Assembly: GCA_014904845.1 (NCBI GenBank)
Contig: MU119295.1
Span: 62,001 to 126,000 of the forward strand
DNA: 64,000 nt
Origin: Acephala macrosclerotiorum
Taxonomy: Eukaryota; Ascomycota; Leotiomycetes; Helotiales; Mollisiaceae
Reading direction: 5' to 3'
Part shown: piece by piece, positions 33,162 to 45,873 of the stretch
Layout: every line of letters begins with the position of its first letter
How positions within the stretch are numbered: the stretch's first letter is position 1
Notes under the pieces: model-generated
Databases searched by the model: none
The model's input: the letters and a program-made list of their open reading frames with translations, nothing else
Told to the model about the DNA's origin: nothing
Program-made: the position numbers and the translations under genes

Positions 33162-34947
33162 CCCGACCCAAAGGACACCTCTTCGTTCGCGGGGATCAGT
33201 CGGGCGAGGTCCGTTCTTCGTGTCGTTTCTTCTTGAAACGAAGATCGTTTTTATACTCGCAGTCCTATGCTCAAGCTAACAAGTTCCCGCAAAGCTTCGC
33301 TTGCTGATGAGTATATAAGCTCCCTCCCTTCTTTGTAATGAACCAATAACCCAATGGCTGCTTTGCCCGCCATCCAGATCTAGGAAGCTGCGCAGCAAGC
33401 ATTGTCCTTACACCGATGCGTCTCGCTACTCGTACTTGCCATTATAAGATTGCAATGGGTTCAAGTTCCGAGGCTGAAATGCCACTTGGAAATTCTGGAA
33501 GTTGACAGCTGTCATCGTTTTAAGATATTGACAGCGACGTGGAGGATTCTCAGACGACATCTAGTAAACGGACCTCTGGTGAGAGGATCAATCTGTGTCT
33601 TGGCAATAGAACTTCTACTATGAGTATATCCTCAGAAAGAGTTAGACATCTTTCACCAGTCGTGGCGTCGTGCTTCAGAGGTAGGTTGAAGAACCAGCTC
33701 GGTGGCATTTGTTGTTGTTCGTGCTCTGGAGCGCGAAGATCTTTTATTAAAGCAGCACTCGCCGCTTTAACCACCTCTTGTACACTCAAACATAGCATTT
33801 TAATGCGTGAATCACAAGGCGTGAATCCCTAAAGCATAAACCCCAGGCTCCGCTTGACCCCAAACGTCAATTCCTACGATTCTGCCAGATGCACACACCG
33901 CCTTTGGAGAATATAGCATTTCGCGCACAGGGGAACTTTTGCTTCCTTAAGTATTTTGTCTACATACTCAACACTGATATATGTTGTGGGCATGGGCTTG
34001 GACGTCGTTTGTCGCGAATATCTGTGCTTGTTGCTAGGCTTGGGAGGTGCGTTGGGTATTTGGGGGTAGTAGGATAATGAGTTAAGTTTGCTTTGAGGTG
34101 GTGGGGAGCTTTGTGGATGTTGACAACGACTGATAATGAGTGGAATGGGTGGAGATGATGGACGAATGAATGATATTGATAGCAAAGATTGTTACTTGTA
34201 TAAACGAATGGAATAGTATTTTTGCCGCAAGAGGATGTACGATGATAAATGTGCTGACAACGAGATACTGCAAAGAATAGGCGATGTTAGAAAGGCATTG
34301 AAATAGGCTAAAGAGCGCCACTCTACATAACTTCCAGGGATATAGCAAGACGCTAGTTTAATTTTCAGCACGAGAAAAGCTTGGCGTCGGCTTCTTGGTA
34401 AGAGTTTCCTTGAGGGAGGTAGTGAAGTGTCGAAGGCAAGTTATAGCGGAGAAGTGAGTTTTCTGGTACCAAACGGTAATCTTCTTTCTAGGGTAGTTGG
34501 AATACTGCCATTGTTGGTTCTTGGTAGAACTGATAGGCGAATATGATGAGATGAGTCGAAGCTAGCGAGAGGATGGACTTTCGTGCGACGAGAGTGTAGA
34601 TTTGAACGTTGCGAAGAGCTGATGGAGTTGAGGGTCGAGGTACCACAATGTCCTCGATATGAGGACTGTTGCCAAAGAAGGAGAGAATACTCGAGGCGAG
34701 GAGAAGGATTCGTGGCAATAGAGGCTGTAGGGCTGCCTCAAACATTGGTGGGAGAGACGCTGACGACCACGTGAGCGACGCCCAGAAGCGAGGCGTGATG
34801 ATGGCACACGATGTAGTTCCTGTGTCCCAAGGCAAGAGCAGGATGAATTGAAGGGAGGTGTACGGATCATTGAGAGCGACGATGTAGAGTGCGATGATTG
34901 AGGTGAGGGCGTGAGCGCACGACGAGGTGTTCCTTCATCCATCATGA
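33162..34947. other. Region without a supported gene
   Basis: Several overlapping frames exist (33539-33832 plus, 33874-34185 minus, 34488-34945 minus), but none has a recognisable domain or a convincing exon chain. A GTATATAAGCTCCCTCCC segment near 33311 resembles the intron start at 32772 (GTATATAATCTCCCTTCCC), hinting that parts of the decayed gene before it are duplicated. Confidence 0.4.
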
Positions 34948-35572
34948 TCAGTCTCGAGGATTGTTTGCTGAGCAGGTCTGCTCAACAATGTCCTTGTCGA
35001 CTTGGGACATGCTCGCATTGAAGATGTTGATTCTAAATCCAATCATCTTAACATCTTCATCCTCGTCCAGCGTGTACGGAGGTACTCCTCGTCTCGGGGT
35101 AGCGATCGTGGTGTACTTTGAATCGAATAGAATCGTGGCTGGCGTTATGCCGCGGGACGGGCACTCGGCCTTGGGCATCGTTCTCGGATCTGCCGGCACG
35201 TGGGGTTGCAATCCTCGAATAGTGGGTTGGAATTGCGTAATCTGGAGAAAGTAGGTGCCTTGCATTCTTTGCTCTCGAAGGATTGTTCGTCGGCCGTCTG
35301 AATGTGAATTGAAGAATTTGGTAACCTATTATTAGTACGGAGAGATGATTATGTATGATCTCGTGCAGCTCATGCGCTGCGGCGCAAACTCGCTCGCGAG
35401 CGCTTAGGTAACGACCATTAGGGGAGAGAAAGGCAGACGAAAGCGACGATGTACCAACAAATGATAATTCCCAATTGTGAAGTGTGAATTGCGGTAGCTG
35501 GGGAATTGAGATTACGGCGTGGGATAATAATGGTGTGGTCTGACGACCGGGGATTGTTTTCATCCCAGACAT
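34948..35572 (-). CDS. Possible small spliced gene (155 aa), no recognised domain
   Basis: Exon 1 (35455-35572) starts MSGMKTIPGRQTTPLL and ends in WELSFV. Exon 2 (34948-35297) continues with DGRRTILREQRMQG. The 157-nt intron has a GTACAT donor, a TACTAAT branch-like site and an ATTCAG acceptor. Joining them gives 468 nt, an exact codon multiple. The acidic DEDEDVKMIGF segment and ordinary amino-acid composition look coding. The intron is longer than others in the window, and I recognise no family. A start further upstream is possible, as is chance. Confidence 0.4.
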
Positions 35573-37085
35573 CGTGGGAAAATCAGCTCATCTCGATATC
35601 ACGACATTGAGGGACTTTCATCCCCGATATGTTCTCAATTCAAGTAGAGAGGGATGCCGAAGATTAAAGTCCTCGAATTGTCGGCCATTGGGAGCGTAGG
35701 AAAGCGTTTGTGGGCTCAGGGCTACATCAGAGTTTGGATATTCCGAAACATGCTGTGCGACCGGCAGAATTCAAACTTGAACATCATGGATAAGGACAGT
35801 GCCGATCTTTCTGAGTTGTTGTACAAGACCGTTGGAAAGATGTTTCGATGATATACAAGTGTGACAGGAAGTAGAACACGAACACTCGAAGCCTGTGCAA
35901 GTGGACGGAGACGTGTTGATGGCAAGGTCGCACGCACCACCGCGCGAAGCTCTCGCTCGCGACCGAGAAACAGAAACTCTTTTGCTTACGAAGATAATCT
36001 TTGGTTGAAAGCAATTAAGCAGAAGGAGTTTGAATATGACTTCTTAATGCTGACTCCAAGCAGGATTATTGCCAAGGGCTTGCGTGACAAAAGGGCATTA
36101 CGTGGACGATTCTGAATTTTTTTGCGACCGATGATGCGAACCACCCACAACGCTTTTCAGAGAAACCCCAACAAATTTATTTTGAAGAACAAAAGCATCT
36201 TTGAAGTACATGAATCGATAGATATTCAATCAAAAAGGCTCAAAAGTATATAGATGTTGAAAACAAGTGTTGTGGTTGACGTATAATGATGGTTGATGTT
36301 AGATGTTGTGATGATCGTGAGATGCTTCATTTTTCACGTTCGAACACCCACGATTTGTGAAGCACTTGCCCACCCCACGACAATTGTTCTTGGGATAAAA
36401 ATATGATATCTGGGTTTCGCATTACTCAAGCTTTCGATTGATGCACATAAAAGGCTCTCTCGACACGTTGCTCGCAGAAAAAATAGTCACTATCAAATAC
36501 GGTCGCGTCGAGAAAGTCGGATCTCGACTTCTATTAGGTCTAACACTATGCAGCAACTTCGAGTAGGCAAAGGCAAGATTAGATCGACGGTGAACAATGT
36601 TTTGAGGATGGAAGAGATGAATCATCCCCTTATCATCGACAACAGATTGAATCATCTGCCATCGTGGCATCCTTTTGGTGTGGCAGAAGGACGAGGCGGG
36701 CCCGACTGAGCGAAGTGGTCTGGAGAGAAAGCGCTGTCTTGTGATCAAGGATTGCCTAAAACCACAATTTCTGATTGGCCAGTTTTATTCAACTTTTACT
36801 TTCTCGTTTAAAATTCGCTGTAATCCCTCACTCTTTTTGGAATAGCGCTTTTTTCCCTCTGATGCGTACCCAGATCACACACAAGGGTCGCCGCTGCCCT
36901 CGCTAACATATAAACAGAGTCTCCCCACCTCAGACACTCTTTCCGACCCTTTCTGCATTTTCCATACACACGACTTCGACAGCCCCGACGACTACCGCGA
37001 CTCAATTTTCGTCCGTAGTTCTCATACACAATCCAATACTCATCTATTCCTTGTATTCATACAATACATCAATCAATTCTTCAAG
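35573..37085. other. Upstream region of histone H1, no other gene seen
   Basis: The 1.5-kb stretch includes the H1 promoter and 5' UTR. Short plus-strand frames at 35654-36115 and minus-strand frames near 36422-37029 have no motif. An ATACAATACATCAATC leader precedes the H1 ATG. Confidence 0.5.
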
Positions 37086-38108
37086 ATGCCTCCCAAAGCC
37101 GCAGCTTCCAAGTCCAAGGCTGCTTCCTCTGACCATGCCTCCTACCAAGGTAAGCTCACAACTCTCCACCACAACATCGCACTGCGATCGCGTATGGTTT
37201 TTCTGGGTCGCGAACATGTCCTCCAGCTGGGCAAAGCTTTGGATTTTTCATGCTGACGCGTCTTCGCAGATATGATCACTGATGCCATCGTCAATCTGAA
37301 GGACGTATGTTTACCTCCTTCCCACACTTGATATCTTATGCTAACACTTTCTTCAGCGCAACGGATCAAGGTACGAATCTCCCTACGCGATTCGACTTCT
37401 TCGACGTGTCATTGCTTCCTGCAATAACATACTAACTTCTGCATAGCCGCATTGCCCTCAAGAAGTATGTCAAGGCCAACAACAAGTCCGTCGCCGAGGG
37501 TTCTATGTTCGACTCTCTCTTCAACCGCGCCTTGAAGGCTGGTGTCGATAAGGGTGTCTTTGCTCAACCAAAGGGTACGCGTCTTGTTTTCATCTGCTAC
37601 AACATCTGCTAACTCCCAACAGGTGCGTCTGGTGGAACCAAGCTCGCCAAGAAGGAGCCCAAGCCAGCTGCTGCCAAGCCTGTCGCAAAGCCAAAGGTCG
37701 AGAAGAAGACCACCGAGAAGAAGCCCGCCGCCAAGAAGGCAACCCCCACAAAGAAGGCCGCTGCTGCTAAGCCCAAGGCTGCACCAAAGGCAAAGGCTGC
37801 CAAGGCACCCAAGGAGAAGAAGGAGAAGGCTGCTCCCAAGGCGAAGGCTGCTGCTAAGCCCAAGGCCGCCCCAAAGGCAAAGAAGCCTGCTCCCCCTAAG
37901 GCCGTAAGTCACTCGCACTCTTGATCCTTGTCACGTCTAACTTTTCCTGCAGGCTCCTGCTATCGTCGAGAAGCCAACTGTCCTCAGCAAGACCAAGTCC
38001 GGCCGCGTCACCAAGACCTCTGCCGCACCTGCGAAGAAGGCTGCTGCCAAGAAGGCTACACCTAAGAAGAAGGGGACACCAAAGAAGGCCGCTGCATCAG
38101 CTTCCTAA
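37086..38108 (+). CDS. HHO1: Linker histone H1 (six exons)
   Basis: The protein binds nucleosome linker DNA and compacts chromatin. Exons are 37086-37149, 37270-37304, 37357-37370, 37447-37574, 37623-37903 and 37953-38108. All introns have GT...AG ends and keep the frame. The start is MPPKAAASKSKAASSDHAS. The globular H15 domain runs from YQDMITDAIVNLKDRNGSS through RIALKKYVKANNK and FNRALKAGVDKGVF. A long Lys/Ala/Pro tail with AAKPKAAPKAKK-type repeats follows, then a second basic tail segment ending in KKAAASAS. Exon 3 is only 14 nt. Introns sit inside the globular domain, as in other ascomycete H1 genes. The antisense frames over the tail are compositional shadows. Confidence 0.95.
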
Positions 38109-39797
38109 GCCGGTCGCACAGCATCTCATGTCTCTCTTTGATTGTCCATAAAGGCGTTTGGGGGCTGGGCACGCGCCGTGAAGGGGCTCACGCGTTGATT
38201 ATTGATTTTTCTGTTATGGGATCTTTTGTTTTTTTTTTTTTTTGTCTGGACTTAGCTCATGACTGGGTGGGACGAAACATGGTGTGTGGGTGGATGGCTT
38301 TGGAACTGCTCTCTATCATGTTGTATCGGGAAAATTCTCTCTTGTACAAGATGTGGGAAATGGTTTGCTACCTAGACGTGTGTGGGTTGGGAGGGAATGA
38401 CCTTGGGGTGCGATTGTACTTATACCACTGCATCAATGACACCAAAAACTGAACATGACGAAACTTCTTCACTGCAATTGCCTTCATCTTGATTTGCGAA
38501 CCTCGAGACTCAGAAATAGATGCGAGTATTTCGAAACTCTTGGGACGAAATCCATGTTCATGCCCATGACGCGTCTTATTTCTCTTTGTTATGATTCCAT
38601 TTTGGGACAGTGGGGTTGACGAACGCGGTGGTCCGAGCCGAAAAATCCGGTGCCGAGATGTGAGACATTCGCGCTTGAGGGTGTGAGGGTGGATAATTTC
38701 CGGGTCTTAGGGGTCCCCCGTTATTTTCGGTGAGTTCGTGAGGCATTTTTCTTTTGGTTTTGGTGTTCTGTTCTTGAATTGTTCTGTTTTTTGTGTTCTT
38801 TCTGATGAACGAAGGCGCATGCTTGCCTTAGTCACCTCTTGCTTCCATGGCTTCGAGCGGTCGTTTTTCTCGTCTTTTGAGTCTCAAGTGAGGGTGGGCG
38901 AGGTCAGCGAGTAGTGAGAGCGGAGGAGGGAAGGCGGGTCAGGCGCTGGCGGGTTTTCTCGTCGCCGACGAGGAGAGTTTAAAGTCCACGACACTAAATG
39001 CTCGAAGGCAAATTAGTGCCGAAAGTCTGGATTTGGCGGGGATGTTTTGTGAGCACCGGGGGAAAGGATTTGGGTTCTTGGTGGGCGCTAATACGGTGGC
39101 TATGACCAGAGAGAATACATTGAATACTGCGAGCAATAATTGTGGACTTCTGGGTTGTCATCCGGAATGAATTCGTGAGAGGCGTGTGGAAGATCTGCTA
39201 GTGCGTGACTGAGGTTTGTTTTGGGTGCGTGCTGAGGAGGAGATCGGCGGCCGTTGATGCTTCACGAATCACGGTTAAAATGTAGATGTGGTTTATTGGA
39301 AACTTAAGCGTTGTCGATACGCATGTTCTGATAGGAGATGTGAACTCTGTCTGAGTCAGCTGATGTGATCGTGTCTTCAAGCTCAGGTTTCCTTGGTGTT
39401 GAGAGATATTTGATGGAGTACCTAGGTATGCAGAGACTCGGAACGCTCATGCTTGGATATGCACCATTGCAGAAAGTATGTGTTTGCTACCTAGCAGCCC
39501 TACTTATACCACCGACGCCCCACGTCCTATACTCGAAGGATATCCCAAGTCTCACCAGATAGCATGTGGAGCTCAGCCTGGAGCATTTCTTGCCTATATC
39601 TTGAGCTATGTAGTAGAATCAGACAGGATTGATGTACAGAATCGGGCGATTTTGTTGATGCCCTTCAATATTGCATCTCGAACCACTCTAGCAGCATTCG
39701 TGACCAGATGCTCGAAGCCACGGCGTGCGATTGCATTTTGGTAGATCAAAAAAAACATCAGTTCGGACGTCATTCACGGTTGAGTAGAACCCGGCTT
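38109..39797. other. Intergenic region downstream of H1
   Basis: No gene is supported. A run of 15 T lies at 38229-38243. Small frames at 38138-38452 plus and 39365-39744 plus carry no motif. The 3' UTR of H1 is expected in the first few hundred bases. Confidence 0.5.
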
Positions 39798-40585
39798 TCA
39801 ATGATGTTCCATCACTTCAAGGTCGATTCCATTGGGGACTGGTTTGGCGGAGCTTTCTGCATGTTCTGCCCAAAGTTTTGACGCTGGCATACAGAAGTTC
39901 TTTCCTTCTCCAGTACAAGATACACTCCGGATGATTTTGATCACTTCTTTGACCTCAGCGGGCTGGAGATCGTCGAGTCTCTTGGATCCAGAATTACTGT
40001 ATTTAGCACCCCTGCACGGGCAACCTTCGAAGGGAGTCTTCTTTGCTCGAGCTTTATTGGGCTGTGAAGGGATGGGTTGGGGGTTGTGTAGTCGAGGGCT
40101 TTCAGGTTGAGGCTTGCTAGATTGAGCCTGATCGAGAGAAGGTTTGTCTGCTCTTGGTCCGTTCGAGGGAGGTTGTTCGAGTCGAGGCTCCTCGTCCAGT
40201 TGGCCGTACCCCCGTCTTTCGCTTCTTGACTGGTAGTAACACCTCCTCGTCTGAGATTTCTCCATCGCTAAGCTCTAAAACTAACTTTTGGGCCTTCACA
40301 GTCAGATCCTCCAGAGACGATAATTTCGTCGCCTCCTCTGAAATGCGCAGGATCTTGGTATCCATGGTGGCGTTGCGTTCCTTGAGCTTCGCGGCTTCTG
40401 CATGAGACTTTCGATGTGCTCTTCATTGCGACGCTTGGCGACGACCAGATTGGAACTCTTTTCATAAGTTTCACGATTGAGTCCTTGATCTCCGTCAAAG
40501 ACGGGAGGTCGGGCTCGGGTGGCGCCATTTTTTTTGATGCCTTGAGGTCGGTCTTCCGAGTTGCTGAAGTCCCTGGTCTGAGCAT
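39798..40585 (-). pseudogene. Coiled-coil/basic nuclear-type protein gene with three frameshifts
   Basis: Three frames must be joined to read one protein. The first has MAPPEPDLPSLTEIKDS (ATG at 40528, or MLRPG at 40585). The second has YEKSSNLVVAKRRNEEHIES. The third has AEAAKLKERNATMDTKILRI and continues through a coiled coil to DGEISDEEVLLPVKKRKTG. A further shift at a run of five G (minus strand; C at 40209-40213) leads to YGQLDEEPRLEQPPS and a C-terminal part with PFEGCPCRGAKY, KRLDDLQPAEVKEVIKII and the stop at 39798. The first two frame changes are too close together for introns. The last could be a one-base homopolymer indel. I do not recognise the family. Confidence 0.55.
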
Positions 40586-42012
40586 AAGTGTGATTCAGAG
40601 GAAGGAGGACGAATTGTACTTACAGGTAGAGAGCTGAGGTCGTGTAGAGTTTCCGTGGAAACTGAAGCTAAGGTGCAAAAGGTCTGAGGCCAAGAATATT
40701 GTAGAAGGAAGAGAGTTGATTCCGGTTAAGAGGCTGTTGTGGCGCCCCTCACCTCAGTACCTCAAAGATGAGACATCGAATTGAGATCGCAATGGGAGAG
40801 ATCGATCGTGGTGGGCGAAGTGTTACCGAGCTGTTGTTCATCGAAAAGGTCGATGGTTGCTTGAGTACCAGGTTCTGCTTAGTGGGAGGTGGTTCGGCCT
40901 CAATTCAACAAGTGGTTGGAAAGGTGAACAACTGAAAATAAAGAAGGCTCGAAGTGGAAATCACCCGAGAGCTGTGAGAAGAAAGGAGTTCAAAGGTGAT
41001 GCCGACTCGATCCCGGAGCAAGATGAACCCGGAATATCTGTGTTGATGAGGATACCCAGATCTTTCATGGCCCAACAATAGGCAACCGAGTCGACTACAT
41101 TCGAGAGGGCTTGAGAAGGGCTTAAGCCTAAAGATCAAGAAGTTTTTGCAACTAATAGGACCAGTAAGTGTGCTGATGACTGCAGATTCTCCTCATTGAG
41201 GTGCTTCCAGGCTTCGGCTTCACTTGAAGACTGAGGGGTACCAACTTCGACAGCGTCGCCAATGTGGCAATGTTCCAACGACCGATTGGGCCTGAGAAGA
41301 TGAAGGTGCATAACTTGTACAGCAAGCTGATTAAATGCTTTTTTCAGCCTCCTGAGAATTAACGACTATTGCCAGCAGAAGTGGGGTACCGCGCAAATTC
41401 GATATTAATTGTTTTCCAATGAAGTCCAAATGCGGGAAATACGAGGGCTTCGTTCATCGGACCGGCGATACCAACATCCGAATCTAACGCCTTCAAGCAT
41501 AGTCGCAAACACTCTCCAGCTCGTGTCAAAGACAGCACTCACTCGGAATCGGTGTATATTCGTCTAAAAAGAATCAAACTTCTTCGGACTTGTAGTGAAT
41601 ATATGTAGGAAACCTTCGTAACCTTTCCGGCTGAACATCACCGTCATTTGTGAAGTTGCACGACATCCCATCGATGAGCTGGCAGGGCACAGCCTCTGAA
41701 TCTTAAAAAAAACGTGCAGCCAAGGTTAGCCGACGCTATTCTGGGACCGCAATTAGAAAGACACCATTGATTGAAGACCCCATTTCCTCTGTAAACACAC
41801 GCCTGGTACCCTTCAAATGCCTCTCCCCGCGATAAGACATGCCGATATACTCGATTAAAGACGATTCCCCTTTCTCGAGATTCAAGGGAGTCTTCTGCGC
41901 TACCAAGGAACACGATTACCAAGAATTCCAGCGTCGTCCGCAGATCCCACCTCCTTTCGACCTCAGTACCAGCACCGACGACCTGCGATAAAGTGGTGAT
42001 ACCGCCGTTCGA
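40586..42012. other. Upstream region of MSS4, no other gene seen
   Basis: The 1.4-kb stretch should contain the MSS4 promoter and 5' UTR, and possibly a 5' UTR intron. A minus-strand frame at 41644-42120 overlaps the start of MSS4 and has no motif, so I leave it out. Confidence 0.5.
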
Positions 42013-44945
42013 ATGCCACACGCAGTTGAGATGCCATCGTTCCTGTCTGATGACACAGGACCTATGTTTCCGACGAATCGAGCGCTGTACGATGTCCCCA
42101 GTCATGTCCGACAATCCCATGAGAAACTCAATGGAAATGCCCGAACGTCATCTCATACATCGATAAAAGGTCATATGGGGGAAGTGTCGGATGGTTACAT
42201 AGATGGGGAGGTTACGAATGGAGACATGCCGCAGGATGGAACTCTCAATAACATGCCCAACGGGCGGTCGAGTGCGAGCAGTTGGGATCACAGGCCGTCG
42301 AGGAACGGGAGCACATTATCTGTCAATGGAGGATCTAGCAACGGAGTAACTCATGGTGTCATCGAGAATGGAAGGAGGAGCCCAGCACCTCAGAATGGCT
42401 TCTCGAGAACATCTTACGGGGATAGAAACTCTGTCGCGTCAACAAACGGAAATATTCCAAACACATTCGACCCCAAACCATCAACAAACGGCGACAGTGA
42501 ACCCCAGAAGATACTATCCATTCCACCTCCAATATCAACAAATCCGCAGAGCACAGGACCCCTGACATACACATCATCGCTGCTACCAACAACTCCGACG
42601 CCCATCGAGCCTCCTCAAACTGCAACAGCTTCTCCTGGTCCACACCGATTTTCTTCACCACCATCATACCCTCCACCAATTATTGCTTCACCCTCTTCGT
42701 CATCGTTACCCCACCCCGGCTCAACCCAGCTAAAGCATCGGCATACGTTACAAGTTCCAAAAGCTACACCCGGCCGAAGCTCCCGAGATGGTGAAGATGC
42801 GGTATACAGCACTGGCAGATTCTCACCGACAGCCGTAGTTGCCGGAGTGAGGAGAGGCTCACTAAGTCTCAATCGACGAAACACTCAATCGATACATTCG
42901 AATATGCCCCACGAAGAAATAGCTTTAGACGAAGACGCGTTGCAGTGGGCAGAGGCTGTACGACAGAAGCGTGCTAGCAAGAGAAGACGGAAAGAGGACG
43001 AAGATGATGATAGAGTGGTAGTTGGTACGAAGGTTGATCAAAACCATGTGAACTGGGTGACTGCATACAACATGTTGACTGGAATCCGGTTTACGGTTTC
43101 GAGGACAAATGCAAAGTTGGATAGGCCTTTGACAGATGCAGATTTCGAGGCTCGGCACAAGTTCTCGTTTGATATGTAAGTCGGGTAACAGGTTTTGGAG
43201 GCAAAGGGCTGACACTTTATAGTACCGGAAACGAATTGACCCCCTCTGCCAAGTACGACTTCAAATTCAAGGATTACGCGCCATGGGTATTTCGACATCT
43301 AAGAGCCAAGTTCAAACTCGACCCCGCAGACTACCTGATGTCATTGACGAGCAAGTACATTCTCTCGGAGCTTGGATCGCCTGGGAAGAGTGGAAGCTTC
43401 TTCTACTTCTCTCGAGACTACAAATACATCATCAAGACGATCCATCATGCCGAGCACAAATTCCTGCGGAAGATTCTTAGGGAATATTATGCTCATGTTG
43501 AGGAGAACCCAAACACGCTTCTCTCGCAATTCTATGGTCTGCACCGAGTCAAGATGCCGTACGGCAGGAAGATCCATTTCGTCGTTATGAACAATCTTTT
43601 CCCACCACACCGCGATATCCACCAGACATTCGACTTGAAGGGTTCGACAGTAGGACGTGACTTCAAGGAGGAGGATCTGGAGAAGAACCCCCGAGCGACG
43701 TTGAAGGATCTCAATTGGCTACGGAGAGATTTGCACCTGGAGTTTGGCCCCGATAAGAAGCGAATATTCTTTGAACAAATGGAGAAGGATGTGCATCTTC
43801 TGCAACGGCTGAAGATTATGGATTACAGCATGTTAGTTGGAATCCACGACCTTCGGAGGGGCAACCAAGACAATCTGCGAGATAAGACTTTGCAAGTTTT
43901 CCAACCTGGTGGTGACACAGGCGCGCCAGAAGAGGATAGAGGGCCAGGGGTCTTGATGCGAACCCCGAGCAAACTGGAGAATGCACGAAAAGCCAGGGAA
44001 TTGAGGCAGATCATAAAGCAGGAAAAGCCCATTCCGATGGGCCAGAGCAGCTCGCGAATGCCAGACCACCTGGAGGAGAACACAGCGAAGAGGGATTCTA
44101 TCTTCTATGCTGATGATGGGGGCTTCAGAGCCACTCATGAGGACAACACACCTGCCAACGAGATCTTCTTTCTTTCTATCATTGATTGTCTTACTCATTA
44201 CGGGACCATCAAGAAGCTCGAACATTTCTTCAGTAAGTAGCAAGAGCTAAAAATTTATAACCCGAATTACTAACGGATAACAGAGGGCATGAAGCACGAC
44301 AAAAGACTCATCTCGCCCATATCGCCCGAACCATACGGTGACAGGTTTATCGAGTTCATCGAAGGCATCACCAAAAGCCCAGAAGAAGCGGAACGAGAAG
44401 CACAGGATGCTCGCCAATCTGGGGTACCTCATACAGCTTCCAACACCTTTTCCAACCGCAACACGGCCTCGACCGAGTCGCCACGGAGACGGTCTGGCAG
44501 CCAGAACATGAGGTCAAGCACTTCGAATAATACATTTCAAAGGAATGAGAATGAGGCAATGAGGTTGGAGTATCGGGCTGACCATGATTCGGCTCGACCT
44601 GATCCAAGAACGATTACGACTGTACGTAGCCCGAGTGCAGAAAGGACCAACGGCCTCCAAGGACAGACACTGCCTGTGGTTGAGGAGATGGGTGAAGCAA
44701 GTAGTACAGGTGGAAGAAGCACAAGGAGTAGAGAGCGTGATGAGAACGGAGACAGGAGGCCGCTTACTCCAGCGAAAGACAACGTTGATGATCGGCCGCA
44801 AACACCTGCCAAGGATTACAGCCCGAATGGCTATGGAAGCTTGCGAAGGCCAATCAGCCGGGGCAGTTTGGATAAGGATCTACCGCCACTACCACGAGTA
44901 ACGAGTCCCGTGGATATGAGTGGGGTCGAGTCGGTTCTTCGGTAG
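42013..44945 (+). CDS. MSS4: Phosphatidylinositol-4-phosphate 5-kinase, Mss4-type (944 aa, three exons)
   Basis: The enzyme phosphorylates PI4P to PI(4,5)P2 at the plasma membrane, controlling actin, endocytosis and polarity. The exons are 42013-43175, 43223-44232 and 44284-44945. The two introns are 47 and 51 nt, with GTAAGT donors. The first join makes FDITGNELTPSAKYDFKFKD and the second makes LEHFFKGMKHDKRL, both as expected for the family. The first 350 residues are disordered and Ser/Pro/Asn-rich. The kinase domain has GKSGSFFYFSRDYKYIIKTI with the ATP-binding lysine, FDLKGSTVGR and MDYSMLVGIHDL. In the activation-loop region it has FLSIIDCLTHYGTIKKLEHF, then ISPISPEPYGDRFIEF. A disordered C-terminal tail of about 190 residues follows. 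A second in-frame ATG seven codons in (MPSFLSDDTG) is an alternative start. Confidence 0.95.
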
Positions 44946-45582
44946 CAGGAAGCGGGTAGGTGAGGGATGTCACCAGAGAGAGATTTTAGAAGGAGGGTTG
45001 CACAATCGCAGGGGCACGCATGATACCATTCTGATCGAGCGACTCATTTTGTACCTCAGCGTCCCTTTATGTTTGTTTACTACGCATATGCGTTCGGGTC
45101 TCGCACCAGACGGGCACATTTTCCTTTCGTGTTCAATCAACATTACCACTTAACGAATTTCCTTTTGTTCTTTCTACTCTTGGGTCCGGTCTCTGGAATC
45201 GGAGCGAAGAGAAATTGTAGATCAGTTTAGATGGGACTAGTAAGAAGACGGAATTGAACGAGGTCTTGGATTGGAATGAGATGGCTTGATGGATGGAGAG
45301 AGACATTGTACGCTAGATTTTGCGAGGACCGTGATGCTAATGGAGATCTTTAAAGATGGCCTTGATCTTCGAGCGAAGTTCGAGTAAGTGTGAAGGTGAG
45401 CGTGAAGTGGATATCAAGAAAATTTTAACGCAGCCTCGCTTCGCTCACCATTATCTTCCTCCTCCAACACAACTCCAAATCAACTCCTTACCATTGTCTT
45501 TCCGCACAGCGAAAACTTCTCGTCAAGAACAATAGTTCAACCCCCACAATACTGCACATCCTTCCCTTCCCACAGCTACGGG
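44946..45582. other. Intergenic region downstream of MSS4
   Basis: No gene is seen. The stretch should hold the MSS4 3' UTR and part of the promoter of the CaaX-protein gene. Confidence 0.5.
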
Positions 45583-45590
45583 TATTTAAA
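45583..45590 (+). promoter_or_regulatory. TATA-like element for the CaaX-protein gene
   Basis: TATTTAAA lies 291 bp upstream of the ATG at 45874. A long C/T- and CA-rich stretch follows it up to the start codon, as in fungal leaders of highly expressed genes. Confidence 0.4.
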
Positions 45591-45873
45591 CCCAAGTTCT
45601 CGCCCTCTTCCTTCCAACTTCCTTCTTCCCCAAACACAACACAAATTCTTCAACGACGCAACTTTTTGTATCAACCCACATACTTCTTTGATCCTGGTGA
45701 TCTTCAGATACTACTACATCTTCTTGTACAAGCATACACACTCTGTCTTCTACAGGCTACCTTCTACGAATTTGTTCGCTGCGCGACCTCATACTTCATC
45801 CCCCATATCACTCTCGGATTTTCTGTACCACCACACATACACCTTCCTTCATCTACCTCTGAGCATCGTCGCA

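Noticed and set aside
34488..34945. Two overlapping minus-strand frames of 115-127 codons
   Set aside because: There are no motifs, no splice signals linking them to the gene upstream, and strong antisense overlap.
37409..37918. 169-codon antisense frame of Leu/Gly/Ser-rich sequence over histone H1
   Set aside because: It is a compositional shadow of the Lys/Ala-rich H1 tail.
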